DNA of 64,000 nt, taken from contig NC_054552.1 in NCBI RefSeq assembly GCF_017654505.1, forward strand, positions 35,035,597 through 35,099,596, given 5' to 3'. The stretch's first letter is position 1. Every line of letters starts with the position of its first letter. The stretch is from Polyodon spathula. Taxonomy: Eukaryota; Chordata; Actinopteri; Acipenseriformes; Polyodontidae. Shown here piece by piece: positions 11,568-25,553 of this stretch. Both the position numbers and the translations under genes were made by a program. The notes beneath the pieces were generated by a model. That model was not told where the DNA came from and did no database searches. It was given only the letters and a program-made list of their open reading frames with translations.

Positions 11568-11590
11568 TAACTGTTATTGTAAGAGCATTT

Positions 11591-12989
11591 TCTTTCTGTT
11601 ATTAAGATTGAGACTGGGCAGGTTTTCTGTCTCTTGGTCAATGGTATCCCTATGAGAGCCCATACCCAGATCAATAACATTGCACTTTAGACTAGGAGTA
11701 ACACCCTCCGACTGCAAGAAGCCTCTTGCATTCAAGTCTATAGATTTACTTTGAGGGTTAGTACCCTTGATGCGAGACAGACAAAAAGGCTCAGACACAC
11801 TTTCCACACAAGTTATTAAATGGAACAGGTTGAATCAACTGATCAGTTTGTAATCACTGAAATGTTTTCAGGTGTTTGCAATGTGCTTGCAGTGTCCCAC
11901 CCATCAGAGAATCCCCTTTAAGCGATTCTATATTCCCCGCAGTATGAGCAGACACGTTTACAGTACAGTACCATGATTCTGATCCCTGTGAAGCAGTATA
12001 GACTTTTTTTTAGATTTCTAACACATACTGGGTAAAGCTGCATTAGTAACTACAAAACTGTTAGCGCTACGAACGATAATGAAGTCTGTTCCCTGAACAT
12101 TTCAAATGACCGTCTTTCTCCCTTTCATGTCAGGCAAGTCTTGCATAGCTGTCGTATTATTAAAGAGGTTTCCACAGCTAAAACAATGTGAAGAATAATA
12201 CAAGTCAACACCAGAGCTCTCCAGTGAGGCCCTTGGGTGCTGTGTAGAGAAAGCCGTTTGTTTTCTATTACCCCGTCACCTTCATGCATTATGAATTCAA
12301 TCACTGCCCTGAGATATTGAAAACAGGGTGATCCAAAGGGAAGTATTTTTCATTTCCATTAGGCTCCGGGATACAGGATGGTCGATATGGGCCCTGGGGA
12401 CTTGGGGATGAGGCAGCCACTCGGATCCAGAATTCAGCCTCGCTCTCCCTCGTGATCTCCTTGCTCTGTCGGCGTATTTCACCTCCCCTCTTGTCAAGCG
12501 CACTCTCGCACTCACTGCTGCAATCTGACTAGCTTCTTTCTATCAGATTGTATTCATCTTAATTGATTCCCTCTCTCTGCTTCTCTGTTCTGCTGATTGA
12601 GGCAGTATGAGACCCTTACTGTTCCTCATAAATCATCACATTAAGGTTTATCGATCTCCACGGAGAGGTAAAGGAAGCCGGGATTAGCAGCTCTTAGTCA
12701 TGGCAGCTTTTCTTTTCCAGATTGATGATAATGGTAGAGTTACTCTTCCATGGTATGGAGTGAGAACTGTGGGGTCTGTACAATTTCAATGAAGGGGAAA
12801 ATGCATGGTCTCAGTGTCTGCTCCAGGACCTTCATACCTGAGGTGGATTTCACTGTTCTGTTCACAGGATGAGTGATGCTTCTTGTACGTTTAAATAGAG
12901 TTGTAACCCGAACAGGAGCTGCTTTTTAAATTCTGTCTGTCTGCCCGCTTCAGGAAAGGTTATTTTCCCAACAAGTGCCCTTCATGGTT
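11591..12989. other. Spacer downstream of AKAP13, no gene recognised
   Basis: I see no exon with homology, no RNA gene and no mobile-element coding sequence here. Short open frames lack any recognisable motif. Confidence 0.6.
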
Positions 12990-13345
12990 GTCTCTAACTT
13001 TACACACTGTGCTCCTTTTCAAAGTGCTGTCCTATGTCTAACTGTAAACACTGTGCTCCTTTTCAAAGTGCTGTGCTGTGTCTAACTGTAAACACTGTGC
13101 TCCTTTTCAAAGTGCTGTGCTGTGTCTAACTGTAAATACTGTGCTCCTTTTCAAAGTGCTGTGCTGTGTCTAACTGTAAATACTGTGCTCCTTTTCAAAG
13201 TGCTGTGCTGTGTCTAACTGTAAATACTGTGCTCCTTTTCAAAGTGCTGTGTCTAACTGTAAACACTGTGCTCCTTTTCAAAGTGCTGTGCTGTGGCTGT
13301 CTCTAGCTTTAAACACTGCTCCTTTTCAAAGTGCTGTGCTAATTC
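12990..13345. repeat. 44-bp minisatellite
   Basis: About eight units of TCTAACTGTAAACACTGTG plus CTCCTTTTCAAAGTGCTGTG. Internal units are near identical (AAACACTG versus AAATACTG); the edge units diverge. Confidence 0.93.
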
Positions 13346-14805
13346 TCAGAGTATAGGGATGCTGAACCCAGGTTTCCTCCTGCGTACTGCAGACACAGTG
13401 AACCCAACCCAGAGCCCTTTCTGTTTGATTCCAGGAAGCAGGAGTGCTGTGCACTATGTATCCCGCTCCACGGACCCACGTGCAGTAGGTGGAATGAAAT
13501 AGTTTTGCTGTTACTGCTGTCAACAGCAGTCCTTCAGTGTGCTGTTCATAGAGAGCTTAGGAGTCCAGTGGCCCTGCACAGCTGTGGAAAGTTCTCAGCT
13601 GATTCCATGCAGTTTCATTTGATCCAGGCCTGCTGGAACTGAATAGAAACGTGTGTGTTAGCAGCTGGTGACTAAGCAGAAATTTCAATCAATGCTGTTT
13701 AAAAAACACAGAAGCAACTACAACAATGGTAAAAAGATGTCAACTGCAGTTAAAAAAAATAAAAATACAAAAAAGGTTCTAATCCTGTCACTGTTTTAAC
13801 TGGAGGATAACTTTTAACACTTCCGAACAAATCAGTTCCGGCTTCTTAATACCCTTCAACTTGATCCTGTAATGTTAGCAAAATACATGATTATGGACTG
13901 TGCTTTTTGTTCATTACGCTATATTCAAAGTTTGGTGGGTTTTTTTTAAATTTTGTTTTTAAACATTCACCCTTCTATGGTCTGACTGAAAAAAAATCCA
14001 GTTTCAAATTGCAAAAAATACCCAAGTAAACTAAGATTGAAAATAAGCTATTGGGTTGTGGAAGGCAGGTCTTGGGGATCACTGGGGATGGCATTGTGAA
14101 GCAGGCTTGACAAAGAGCCCTTTTCAGAGCCCCTCCAAGGTGGTGCAAAGATAATAGTTTGGCTGTGAATTCAAACTCTGCTTCTCACCAGCCTCCCAGA
14201 CGGTCCCTTCCATTTCCAGGGCTCAGCCCCACGCCTCTTTTCAGATGCTAATGTTTGTGAGAATTGGGCTGTGCATAGAAAGCACTGGCTCAGATCTGCA
14301 CAGGGACTGGCAGCTCTTTAAAGCCTCTTTGAAAAGGTCCAGTGTTGAAGTGTTAGTGGATCATGTGCCTGAAAGGAACAGGCATGGGTCCGGCTTGATT
14401 CTGTTCTGTTGTTGTCAGATCTTCATATCATTTTAAACCCCAGCAGCTTCAATCAATGTGTTTCAAGGGGTCAGGTCTGTGCAGCCCTTTCTCATTCAGG
14501 AATGTGCCACAGCTTGGGGACAGATCTCGGTTTAACCCCTGGAGAGCTCAACATGTTATGAAAAGCAGTGCATGGTTTTAGGATCAGCAAGTCACACTCA
14601 TGTCAGACTCAATTAATTATTACAAAATGACTTTTCAAATAAATATTCCCTAGAATGTGATAGGGGGAGTCAAACAAGCAAAACGTTCAAAGTGTCTCAA
14701 AGCAAGGCCAGATGCAGAGTAGATCAGTCCTATCATTACAAAGCTCTGAGACCTGGTTCACATCCCTGCTGTATTGTGATCAGCTGAATGTACTGGAGTG
14801 AGCCC

Positions 14806-15717
14806 AATACCAGCCCAGCTCGCTGGATAAACCACAGCGTGACCCCACGGACTCGCACCACCTCAGCTGTGATTACAGTCCTGTACCGTCCCCAGACAAT
14901 ACCAGCCCAGCTCTCTGGATAAACCACAGCGTGACCCCACGGACTCGCACCACCTCAGCTGTGATTACAGTCCTGTACCGTCCCCAGACAATACCAGCCC
15001 AGCTCGCTGGATAAACCACAGCGTGACCCCACGGACTCGCACCACCTCAGCTGTGATTACAGTCCTGTACCGTCCCCAGACAATACCAGCCCAGCTCGCT
15101 GGATAAACCACAGCGTGACCCCACGGACTCGCACCACCTCAGCTGTGATTACAGTCCTGTACCGTCCCCAGACAATACCAGCCCAGCTCGCTGGATAAAC
15201 CACAGCGTGACCCCACGGACTCGCACCACCTCAGCTGTGATTACAGTCCTGTACCGTCCCCAGACAATACCAGCCCAGCTCGCTGGATAAACCACAGCGT
15301 GACCCCACGGACTCGCACCACCTCAGCTGTGATTACAGTCCTGTACCGTCCCCAGACAATACCAGCCCAGCTCTCTGGATAAACCACAGCGTGACCCCAC
15401 GGACTCGCACCACCTCAGCTGTGATTACAGTCCTGTACCGTCCCCAGACAATACCAGCCCAGCTCGCTGGATAAACCACAGCGTGACCCCACGGACTCGC
15501 ACCACCTCAGCTGTGATTACAGTCCTGTACCGTCCCCAGACAATACCAGCCCAGCTCGCTGGATAAACCACAGCGTGACCCCACGGACTCGCACCACCTC
15601 AGCTGTGATTACAGTCCTGTACCGTCCCCAGACAATACCAGCCCAGCTCGCTGGATAAACCACAGCGTGACCCCACGGACTCGCACCACCTCAGCTGTGA
15701 TTACAGTCCTGTCCCAT
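14806..15717. repeat. 92-bp minisatellite, ten copies, very homogeneous
   Basis: Units start at 14806 and every 92 bases to 15634. Each holds AATACCAGCCCAGCTCGCTG, GATAAACCACAGCGTGACC, CACGGACTCGCACCACC and CCTGTACCGTCCCCAGAC. The only clear internal variant is CGCTGG versus CTCTGG; the first unit is edge-diverged and the last ends early. Confidence 0.97.
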
Positions 15718-15809
15718 TAAAGAACTGGTACACCACACAACCTGACCCATTATCCACTTTCCTGAGGTGATGAGTTTCTTGGGCTATCCTGCAATTGTCA
15801 GATCCTTTA

Positions 15810-15876
15810 TTATTATTATTATTATTGTTGTTGTTGTTATTACTTAGCAGATCCCCTTACCCAGGATGACTTACAG
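15810..15876. repeat. (TTA)n/(TTG)n tract followed by a dispersed-repeat tail
   Basis: A trinucleotide run is followed at 15842-15876 by a segment with CTTAGCAGATCCCCTTACCC and GATGACTTACAG. This resembles the AGCAGACGC-ATCCAGGGCGACTTACA motif common in fish interspersed elements. It is probably the end of a SINE or LINE copy; the family is not assigned. Confidence 0.55.
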
Positions 15877-18423
15877 TTACAGAAATACTTGTATGTGCAA
15901 CAGGACACAAAACAAATACACACTAACACTGACACAACAAAAACACACATCAATACACAGACAAAAAACAAACACACACTTCCCTCTCTCTAAGCCTTTA
16001 CAGCCAAGTGATAAACCATGCAATCTGCAGAAGGCAATTTAGGCTCGCATGACATGATGATCTTGTGTTTGATCAAGAGAAATCATCTGATGTCCCTTCT
16101 TTCTCACCGTGTCATTTCCCCAAAGCAACAGGACCTTGCAACTGCCCATTAATCCTCAGCTTGTCCTAACAAAAACCATCAATCAGGCCATTTTATCAAA
16201 TTGACTTCAAAAGAACAATGTTTGCTCCTTTGCTGTTAGTGTCCCTGAGAACTTGTGTGCAGGACAGGGGGACCCCAATGACAAAAGACCATAGTTTACC
16301 GTGGCTTGCCATAACTTATAATAACTTTTACCGTACCTCTCTGGGCTTTACAATGCTTACCTATACTTGTTTTCACTGTGCTTTATTACATCAACCCTGA
16401 CCCTTTACTGTGGTAAACTCTTCAAAGGCCATGCATACACGACTAGGAAAGAGCCCCAATAATTCTCTTTTGAGCTCACCTGCACCCGCCCATTCAATCC
16501 GAGCGGGTGTTGCTTCAGTGATCTCAATGGAGGATAAGAGTGAAAACAGGAACCAAAAACCTTACAGACAAACACTGAAGGACAATAAACCCAATCAAAG
16601 AACGCACCACTATATTTCTCTAACTTAATGAAACGCTGTTCCACCGAGGTGTGTTTCCATGACTACTGGCTGCAGCTCCTGCCCCGCTCCGCTTGTTCTT
16701 TGTTTTCCTTTTAGCCGGGAGCTGCAAAGTGACAAAACGCTGCCGCCCCCGGCCCGGCCCCAGCTCTATTTACACTCCAGTGCCTAGCAAGCGGAATGGA
16801 ACAAAGTGCCTCTGCTGTTTACACATTCCGGACTCTGCTCCTCCACACAAGGGGCTGCATGCTTGTCATGTGTGACTCAACCCCCCCTCCTCCCTTTCCT
16901 TTCTGTTAATAACTGTTGCAGAAACACCCAATGCTGCAGGGGTGATGTGGAGCAGGGCAGTGTCTGGGATTGCAGGGGTTTGGCAGACAGCGTGCAGGTG
17001 TTTTTCCTGAAACGCTTTCATCCTGATTTTTACAGTCTATTGCGGCCGTTTGATTTTAATTATGACATGGAATTCTAGAGAGGCACAGAACAGCCCTTTG
17101 AAACAGAAACTGTGCCGTATTTACACTTTGCTCCCATGGTTGTCTGCTCTTAGGCGCTATTGACTCTTTATAACAAAGTAAATAGTCAATGGCAGCAATG
17201 TGCAGTTTGAGTGAACTGTGGCGACAGTACAGTAGTACTGCAGATTGAATTGTATTATAATAGCACTTCAATCTGTGACTCCACTGCAGTAGTTACAAGA
17301 TCCAGGATCAGTCCTGACCTAACTGAGGGCAGTTCTGAGACTCAGGACCAGGTGCAGTAGGACTTGTGTGTGTTTGTGAAAGTATGCTCCATGGGACTTC
17401 AAACGTACATAACTATGCCATAAAAAACCTTAACAGTATCTTCGGTACACTGTTACAACACCACTTCTAGTCTGAAGCTCATTTGGGCCAGGGCTACAAT
17501 TCTCCTTCCTGACCAGGCTGTGGTTCAAACTGTTCAGGGTGCACTGCAAAGTCTCTTCCCCTGATCTGAGTTCACACTGTCTGCTAGACTGCCCGACTCT
17601 ACTTGGTTTCAGACTCAACTGATATCATGTGTGCCGGTTCACAAGTCAGGTATGTAAACAGAGTTCTGAGTAATTCTGCCCTTTTAATCTACATCTGTAA
17701 TCTAATGTAGCTTGACTCATATCCGCTGCAAAGATTACGCACCGGTTTATGTAACAAGCCGTGATACTGGGTTAGTAATTACAAATTGTTGCTTTTGTAA
17801 TAATCAAAGATTTTGAAATTAAACGCATAAACATATCTAAGCTGCTTCTATAGCAATCATATATTATTATGTTTTCAAAAATATGGAATAAAATATATAA
17901 TTTAAATTATGTATTAAAAAAAATATTGTAGAATAAAATGGGGGATGGATTCTCCAGTAATGTGAACATGTTTTTATACCACTAAAAGCAAGCAGTCCAA
18001 CAAGCCTTGCTGTGATCATAACCCAGGCTTTTACATGGCAAGAAATGCATGTTCCAGCAGAGCTCCGCTGGGCCACCTCAAATGAAAGGCAACATTTTTA
18101 ACATAGTTCCTATCTCCTGCTGGCACAGAGTCTCTGGTAAACATTACATCAGAGGGGAGCAGCCTTCAGATCTGCAGAGCACCTGGCCTGGGGACAGACA
18201 GCCCAGAGAGAAGCAGCAGTGAACAGCCCCTCCACTCCACTGCACTGTTAGAACTGGAAGCCTTCTACTGACTAAGTAAACAGCCTTCCTGCTTGCCTAG
18301 GACTGTTCCTGCAAGTTACCCATTGTCAAATACAGCCCTTGGTCTCTTTCTTTTATGCTGTCTAGTACCTCTTCTTAACACAATTCCTTTCTACTTTGCC
18401 ACGCTTCTCCCTTTCTGTCATGT
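15877..18423. other. Spacer, nothing recognised
   Basis: No coding exon, RNA gene or tandem array stands out. It is ordinary AT-rich vertebrate intergenic sequence. Confidence 0.55.
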
Positions 18424-18757
18424 TTCTATCACAGCTTCAGCACACTTCAGTACCTGGGCTCGATTCGGGTTCTATCACAGCTTCAGCACACACTTCAGTA
18501 CCCGGGCTCGATTCGGGTTCTATCACAGCTTCAGCACACACTTCAGTACCCGGGCTCAATTTGGGTTCTATCAGAGCTTCAGCACACACTTCAGTACCCG
18601 GGCTCGATTCGGGTTCTATCAACAGCTTCAACACAAGCTTCAGTACCCGGGCTCAATTCGGGTTCTATCAGAGCTTCAGCACACACTTCAGTACCCGGGC
18701 TCGATTCGGGTTCTATCAACAGCTTCAACACAAGCTTCAGTACCCAGGCTCAGTTTC
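18424..18757. repeat. 48-bp minisatellite
   Basis: About seven units of TTCTATCACAGCTTCAGCAC then ACTTCAGTACCCGGGCTCGA, with length variants of 46-51 bp (TATCAACAGCTTCAACACAAG in two units). A GATT tetranucleotide run follows at 18834-18854. Confidence 0.92.
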
Positions 18758-19120
18758 TCTCCTCGAAGAAGGCTACACTGCTAGATTTTCAACAGCTTTG
18801 ATGCACAAGAGTCCTACTACAGAGGGGGTGGGACTGATTGATTGATTGATTGATTGCTGTCCCAGGATTAATGAAGGGTTTTAGCTTCATGATCCAGGGC
18901 CTCTATTAAAAACCAGATTGCAAAGGTAGCAGGGTTAGAAAGATGCCTCTTGATCAGCAACTTACAGTATTCATTTCACAGCTGTAAAGCTATTATTTTC
19001 AAAAACATTGTTTAATTTACCTTTTAGACCTATAAGGTTTGGCTTTAAATCCAGTTCAGGTCACAAATGAAACCAAGTTGAAAAACATTACATTTTATAA
19101 TGTATCTCATGCAACCAGTG

Positions 19121-19550
19121 AGTGGCTGGCTAGCTCTGTTGGTAGAGCATGGGACTCTGCTTCCCATATTAGGGGCATGTGTTTTCCTTTCATTTTCAAA
19201 GACTTTGACATTTTTGAGTCTAGGTATCACAAAACAGGACAAGGTGTCACACTGGTCTTATTTACAAATAATAATAGAAAGAGGCTGATATAAGATCTTA
19301 TGCAACGCTAGACTCTCGCATGAAGCCAAGTGGTGCAGTATGATAATTCAGTAAATGCGGCTAGAATCTTTATTTTCAAACAATTGGTTCATTTCCTATA
19401 TATGCAATGAAAAAGAAAACTCATCAATGGAAGTGAGATGGCACAGTGGGCTCTTTCATTAATATGCTGTTTTGTTCTCCTGGGTGGACTGGGTTCAAAT
19501 CCAGGTGGTTCCTTTCTTTATTTTCAAAGAATAGGTTCATTTCCTATATA
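19121..19550 (+). mobile_element. Cluster of degenerate tRNA-like (SINE-type) sequences
   Basis: At 19124-19160 GGCTAGCTCTGTTGGTAGAG then CATGGGACTCT resembles the 5' half of a tRNA-Lys, but the anticodon and 3' half are not tRNA. At 19439-19449 TGGCACAGTGG fits a pol III A box, and GGTTCAAATCC at 19492-19502 fits a B box. A shared stretch (CTTTATTTTCAAA then GGTTCATTTCCTATATAT) occurs near 19369-19403 and 19513-19549. This looks like several decayed tRNA-derived retroposons. No functional tRNA is claimed. Confidence 0.5.
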
Positions 19551-22500
19551 TTCCCTACTAGGGAGGAGAGTGGAAGGTGGGGGTGTTGCTGCTTGCCAAA
19601 AGAGGAAGGTGACAAAGTGTACTTTTCAATACTTGCAAAAGAGTCTTGTGTGTGCAGAGTAATGTTTCATTCTATTATTGAAGAATCTATGAGAGATTTT
19701 TGCATGTACATAGTGAAAAGTACAGTGGTCAAGCAGCAACACCCACACCTTCCACGCTCCTCCTTGGCGGGCATACTGTCAGATCAGATCATTAGAAAGA
19801 CTGGCCATTACCAAAATGATTAATCACCATGACTCTGGTGCAACCTTTTCATAACCAATGCCATCCCAACAGCTTCATTTAGATCCCCTAACAACTAGAG
19901 ATGGAACTCCTTGAATTCCTGTGGGTAAAAAGGATTTCAAGTGCATGGATGTCTGCTAAATCCTCACAAGCCCGAATTCACCTGTTTTATGAAATAAGGC
20001 ACACAGAAGTAGGGCAAGCGGCTGAAACAGATGCCGCTCAAAAGCCTGAAGGCAGAAGTTCAAGGTACTGCAGTCAAACCCCTAGCTGTACCTTTCATAT
20101 GGACAGAGCATACAGAAAACCACCAAGCCACATTTACAGAAGTGACCTGAGCGATGCATCTCTTCTCCAACTCCTTCTGAAAACAGTCCCAGGGATTTAG
20201 TCCTGTGACCCCCGAAAACAATGAATAACTATGAAATAAACTGTCGATTTTCAGCTGCCAGAAGCTCTTTGCAAAGTGTCATTGATTCTTTCTGTTCTGC
20301 TTTCAGAGGCAGAGTAATGGGTTTCCCTGCAGGTTCATTCCACGGCAGTGTGTGCTGTAAAGACACGGCACTCAGTAGATAAAAGGCCACTCAAGGGGAA
20401 GTACATTTCAGAGCAAGGCTGTCTTTTAGTTCAGACTTTCTTGTCCTGCTTATCTGCCCTGTGGCTGAAAACCAGACTTGTCTGAACTCATTCTGTCCCT
20501 GTCTCCCTGGGAACACGCTGCCTCTCAGCACTCTGCCCCTCTTTTCCAATTCATTCTTGGGGCTGATGTATTTCGAAACAGGCGATTTCAAAAATACATG
20601 AGAAATGTTACTCCCGGGATTATCATTTTTATGTATTGCTTGTCATACTGTACCAACAGCTTACTGTCTTTTCCCATAACAAACTTATGTTCATTGCCTT
20701 TTTTACCCAGTTATTTTTCCACCTACTTTGCAAAGCTATGTTGTGCTTATGGTCTTTAGAGTGAGGGTGTGCTCAATGAAGAAACATGATCGTGTTGTTT
20801 AGAAAGATACACATGCCTGCAGTAAAGCTACAGACATGGGACTGGATAATGACACTGAGAAGAATGGATTATTATTTTGAGGCAGGTGGTCGTTGCAGAT
20901 GGAAACATCTTTCACATTAATATCAGAGATCTAAACGAGCTGTGCTCTTTCAAGTCCAGACTTGCGGCTTTGAGACAGACTTTAAATTGTATTGTTAAGC
21001 CTGGACCCCCTGGAAGTCTGTCGAGCAAATTAATTTCAGGCAGATGTATTCCAGTGGTCCCAAAATACCAAAAGACACTGCTTTAGGATTGCATGCTGAA
21101 GTTAGTAACCGACTTACTATATGCTAAAGCCTGGCTATCCAGAAGCCTTTCTGGTTGACAACATGACTGTCATCGATAACAGCTTCAAACATGGAAGAAT
21201 CTGGTTTACATTTCAATATGATCTAACACTGCGAGCCTGCCCTTGTTTGTATGCAGTGTAGCAGCACCAAGCTTTCAGTGCCTTTTCATACAGGTTTGAA
21301 TTTTCATTACAAAAAGTAGCCAAAAAGTCTGGCCTGTCTGTGGGGTTCTTTAATAGGTTTATTTTTTTTTTTTATTTCATTTCTTACTAACGCAGGGCAT
21401 CCTCTTGACCTGAAGCATATACAAAAAAAAAACAAAACAAACTGCACCTCATTCTTTATGTGCTTCAATAAAATCAGCAGGGATTGCAACTGCATTAACT
21501 CTTACTATAGAACTGTGCTATGCTTTGTTAATAGTTTATAGGATCCATTATTTATGATGACTGTAATTTACAATGTCCTCCCAGGGCTTTCCATTGATTC
21601 CATACTCTATAATGGCATCCCGCTCTACAGCAACTACAATGAAATCACGCTCCTCACAACAATACAGTACGAGATCTCAATACTGTAACCCTGGATTGAT
21701 TTGGAAGCAATAAAACCCCTCATCCACACAGCACTCTGTGGAGGTTCTGGCAAGAGGTGAAGTATCCTCTGCTTGAAATTATAGACACATTGCTACCAGA
21801 TAAACTCAGTGAAACTTTTACCCCCACACATTACCTTTCTCCTACACTTAGAACAACTATCACAATCCGACAGAAAACTGCACTCACTCTTACATCCCGC
21901 TATACAGTTAACCAGTATAGAAATACTAATGCACTCAATACCATTTCCAACTGATTTATAGTACTTATAAATCGATCCCTATTGAAGGTTTTATAGTTAT
22001 GGATGTCCTGTTACAATAGGATTGGAGGATACTGCATACTGCTTTTCATGGGACATTTCATTTTCTTTCCTTGAGCACAATGGTGGCCTGTCTGACAGGT
22101 AAATGCAATTGCTAAGAAGGAACTCAGTAGAAAGCCTTGATCAGCGTCTCCATGCTGTAGTTTGTTTTTAGTATAGTACTTATTTTACTCCTCTTTACTG
22201 GTGCTGTTTCAGACAGAGCGTCCATTCGAAACAGCAAAGCTTTCAAGCAGGCTGTAATTAAGGATAACATTTTCTTAAACTGTTCCAACATCATTCCACA
22301 ATGTTTCCTCCCATCCTCCGATCACTCTACAGGAGTTCTATGGAACTCAATCTCGTCTTGTCTACATACAGGGAATGTATGTAAAAAGGGACAGAGAATA
22401 TGACAAGTAAACATACCTGCCTCACTGGTGGATGCGTTAGAACTCTCTCAGCTGAATAAAGCAGGACAATGTGATCTCATTGATACAAGGAGTTTGGAAG

Positions 22501-24989
22501 CACAGGGTCAGGGTTGAAAGAAGCCTAATTACCAAATAAGTGCAGAGTGTGTGCAGACTGCAATTAGTGTTAACATTCAATTAGCCGGTCAGAACGTGAA
22601 GTTACATGAGGAAATTGAATTAGGCTCTGGGGAATCCATTTGCACTACATTCAATAAAGTCTCTTTGTTAACGACCCTTTTAAACAGGGGCTCGGCTACC
22701 GACACCGTGGCTGTTTAATAATAGAACCACGTCTGCTGTCAGACATTTAATTGAATTGAATGCTGGTAACAGTGAGACTTGTGTTTTGTCTATTCGAGGT
22801 ACCTCTGGGGGTACAGCAGGAGGATCCACGTGTGCACCCCGATACAGGCTTGCCATGGTCACTAGAAGAGCTCTCTTGAAATGAAAAGCAGCTCGTTCCC
22901 CGTTGATGTAATAATTCCAGTATCCTTTCTTTTTTAATAAAGCCCAGGAGCACCTGGCTGTGTTGTGGATGACAGTAGAGACACATTGCATTGCTGCTGT
23001 GTCATCTGCAGCTATCTGAAGACTCGGGTTTAACTCTTTGAGGGCCAGATGTTCTGCAGCCCGGGGATTTCGTTATTTATTCAGGACTTACTTGAATTTC
23101 AGACTCGGTGTGTTGCTTCCTTTTGTAACAATAAAATCATTCAGTACCTGTGTAATGCTTCGTGGTTCAAATTGAGGATTCCTGGAAAGTATTCAGTCCG
23201 GCAGATCTCTCTCCACAACACTAGATCCTGACCCTGAAACGAAGTGCACTGCAGGACTGAGGTTCGTGTTCCCAGCCCACTTTACAATTCTGCCATCGGC
23301 CCGTGTTTATTTTATTCTTCATGCACATTTGTAAAGCACTGGGGACTGGAGCCCTCTACTAATCCACTGAGCAAATACTTCACAGGCAATTAGTTCACTA
23401 AGAAATATTCAGAAACAGCACTTGAGGTGAAGAACTCACTTGCACGAACATGGCCAAGAGCTCAGTGCGAATCAGAATTCTGCTTAACTTTAAATAAAAC
23501 AAGAGCCTTGTTTGATTTTGGATGAGAAACAGAGACGGTATTCATTCAACAGTGGGTATTGCTTTGGTAAAATGACTTCATTTTCGGGTTCACAAAGGGT
23601 CACATGTGGACCTGTCCTGGTTTTATTTCAGCCTCATTTTACAGCTGAAATAAAGCTGAAGCTTGCTGGAAACTACCGGGTAGTATAGAGGGCATCATAA
23701 CATGAGTGTGCTATACTGCAATTTCCTAATTTCATGGTGTTAAAATTTGCATTAATACAATCTTATTTGTAGACAGTCTAAAAGGGACCGATTGATAGTA
23801 TAATTATGTATGTTGTTAAGTCAACCCCACCTGCTGTCTATCTGTCTACCTATTATATTCCTAACAGTCCCACATGCATCCTTCTCGGACCCTCCTGCAA
23901 GGAAGTTTCAGCTAGCCTATCATTGTCTGTCTCCCATCTCCCTCCTTTGCTGTTTCTTGGCAGGCTGCCATGGCATACCAGATAAAGGGGGTGGGGGAAA
24001 GGAACAACAGAATCACAACTAAAATAATTACAAATTGCATTCGCAAGTGCAAATTACTTGAAGTCCAGTATCGAAAAACATACCTGATGGATGACAGTCG
24101 GTGGAGAGCTGCCAGTCAATTCCCTAACATTGTTCCAAGAGTGTTTGTCTTTGACTCTTTTTTTTTTTTTTGGCAAGCTGCCAGTCGGTACAGAATTGGT
24201 TGTACGTTTAAGCCCTTTAATTAAAATTCTTCTTGAAGTCGAACAGAGCTGCTAGATTATAATGCTGTGATTCACTGGGAGAGTAACACGATAATGGCTG
24301 CTAACGTAACAAAACAAGCGCAACAAAAACCCAACAGTTCCCATATCCCAGCTAAGGTTGAGTAAAAATTCAACAAACACAAGTACGGCTGAACTGTCAA
24401 CTGACTCATCAGGGTAGACAAAATATTAAACTCGTTATGGCACCAAGCCATTAACTGCATTGCATTGCACTGTAATCACCAACAACAGCTCAGACTCCAG
24501 ACAAAGGCTTTGGTTCTTAGGTTCATCTTTAACCTAACAGAACACAGAACGTGTTATCTGGCATTTTAAAACTTTCTCATTTTTTAACTATGAAAGGTCT
24601 TACGATTAAATAGTTTTATTTTTATGGATGTGCTTTCTATCTTGCATTATGTCATTTTGAAAACAGTAAAATGAATAATCATAATAGAAACAGCTTGCTT
24701 CTGTGACAAACAAACTGAATATACTGCTTGTGGCACCCCCTCTCCTGCATGTAGTGTAGTGACAGGAGAATAGACAGAGTCAATAGGGTCAGGGCACCAC
24801 TCTGCACAACTTTTAAATTGGTCTGGAGGGATGCAACGTGGGAGATGCAGTTCCACATGGTCCAGTACTGCTTTGTTGCGAAGGTACAACACATAGGATG
24901 AAAGTACATGGAAAAAAACTGCATCTTTTCTTCCCCATGTTTCCTAATTCTCAATGGCTTGCCTTGTGAGGACACTGACAACTACAACA
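19551..24989. other. Spacer, nothing recognised
   Basis: More than 5 kb with no supported exon, tandem array or mobile-element coding region. Short poly-A and poly-T runs only. Conserved non-coding elements could be present but cannot be judged without alignment. Confidence 0.5.
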
Positions 24990-25490
24990 GACTGCAATGC
25001 TGCTCATGCATAGTCTGAGCTCAGGGCTACACTTAGGAGCAATGCTGCTGATGCATAGTCTGAGCTCGGGCCACATTGAGGAGCAATGCTGCTCATGCAT
25101 AGTCTGAGCTCAGGGCCACACTGAGGAGCAATGCTGCTCATGCATAGTCTGAGCTCAGGGCTACACTGAGGAGCAATGCTGCTCATGCATAGTCTGAGCT
25201 CAGGGCCACACTGAGGAGCAATGCTGCTGATGCATAGTCTGAGCTCAGGGCCACACTGAGGAGCAATGCTGCTGATGCATAGTCTGAGCTCGGGCCACAC
25301 TGAGGAGCAATGCTGCTGATGCATAGTCTGAGCTCAGGGCTACACTGAGGATCAATGCTGCTGATGCATAGTCTGAGCTCGGGCCACACTGAGGAGCAAT
25401 GCTGCTGATGCATAGTCTGAGCTCAGGGCCACACTGAGGAGCAATGCTGCTCATGCATAGTCTGAGCTCAGGCCTACACTGAGGAGCAAT
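24990..25490. repeat. 45-bp minisatellite
   Basis: About eleven units of GCTGCTGATGCATAGTCTGA then GCTCAGGGCCACACTGAGGA. Variants are GATGCAT/CATGCAT, GGCC/GGCT and a two-base-shorter GCTCGGGCC form. Long minus-strand frames over it are artefacts. Confidence 0.94.
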
Positions 25491-25553
25491 AATTCATGTG
25501 TTGTTGGTTTATTTCTTGCTCACCAGAAAAGTGTTTTACTGCATGTTACATTT

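Larger units (their letters stand above)
9408..11590 (+). other. AKAP13: AKAP13 3' UTR
   Basis: About 2.2 kb after the AKAP13 stop contains no coding exon I can recognise and is AT-rich. The first good poly(A) signal with a downstream T-rich element is at 11562-11567. Weaker AATAAA hexamers at 10593-10598 and 11402-11407 could give shorter ends. Two CTCF-like motifs lie inside it near 10.93 and 10.98 kb. The exact end is inferred. Confidence 0.6.

Noticed and set aside
19124..19170. Functional tRNA-Lys gene
   Set aside because: Only the D-arm half matches; the anticodon loop and T arm are not tRNA-like.
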